Shown here: positions 42,934 to 43,075 of the stretch, one piece after another
Layout of the letters: each line of letters starts with the position of its first letter
Numbering within the stretch: the first letter of the stretch is position 1
Translations under genes and position numbers: made by a program
DNA from: a marine actinobacterium MedAcidi-G2B
GTDB lineage: Bacteria > Actinomycetota > Acidimicrobiia > Acidimicrobiales > MedAcidi-G1
Length of the DNA stretch: 43,075 bases
NCBI GenBank assembly: GCA_000817115.1
Contig: JUEO01000010.1
Span: forward strand, 1 to 43,075
Reading direction: 5' to 3'
Notes under the pieces: generated by a model
The model's database searches: none
What the model was told of the DNA's origin: nothing
Seen by the model: the letters and a program-made list of their open reading frames with translations, nothing else

Positions 42934-43075
<142 letters not shown>

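Overview
This A+T-rich window is densely packed with genes. It looks like an uncultivated, streamlined actinobacterium, most likely a marine member of the Acidimicrobiia. The pointers are Thr/Ser-rich linkers behind exported N-termini, a menFDHC menaquinone operon, GTG and TTG starts, candidate leaderless -10 boxes, a large fused branched-chain-amino-acid-type ABC transporter, and acyl-CoA/amidohydrolase-style catabolic genes. The assignment is inferred from gene content only; there is no rRNA here.

Layout. 1-1,002: the end of an unidentified gene, then two copies of a tRNA 3'-end (T arm plus acceptor, tRNA-Pro-like) flanking a lipoprotein gene with a 7-residue repeat; this looks like an integration scar. 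1,039-5,716: SMP-30-like lactonase, two tandem TetR regulators, a hotdog thioesterase and an Old Yellow Enzyme/FadH-type reductase. 5,779-8,635 (minus strand): LMW phosphatase, gltX, a SanA/YdcF-type protein, tRNA-Gln and tRNA-Glu, closed by a strong hairpin. 8,647-10,501 (minus): an esterase and, upstream of it, a GrdB/PrdB-like protein whose single in-frame TGA sits in a U-x-x-C motif and is followed by a SECIS-like hairpin, so I read it as a selenoprotein. 10,593-16,108 (plus): a regulator with two MerR-like domains, translationally overlapping menF-menD-menH-menC.

16,115-21,060 (minus): alkyl-sulfatase-like metallo-beta-lactamase, alpha/beta hydrolase, a beta-class DNA methyltransferase with an extra nuclease-like C-terminal domain and a G+C-only promoter patch, and an exported TIM-barrel protein. 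21,147-25,170 (plus): a Tat-exported amidohydrolase relative lacking the usual HxH metal ligands, a CapA-like protein and SerC. 25,174-28,562 (minus): a polytopic membrane protein and a PEP-utilising enzyme lacking the ATP-grasp half. 28,636-36,365 (plus): LivH-LivM fusion, a 994-residue MFS-LivF-LivG triple fusion, a membrane-anchored solute-binding protein and a PhyH-type dioxygenase. 36,370-43,075: N-acyl-D-amino-acid deacylase, LysM lipoprotein, single-chain indolepyruvate ferredoxin oxidoreductase and the start of cytidine deaminase.

The best candidates for something new are the selenoprotein facing the menaquinone operon, the MFS-LivF-LivG transporter with its neighbours, and the methyltransferase-nuclease fusion with its odd promoter. 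No gene-free stretch exceeds 300 bases. There is no CRISPR array, insertion sequence or rRNA.
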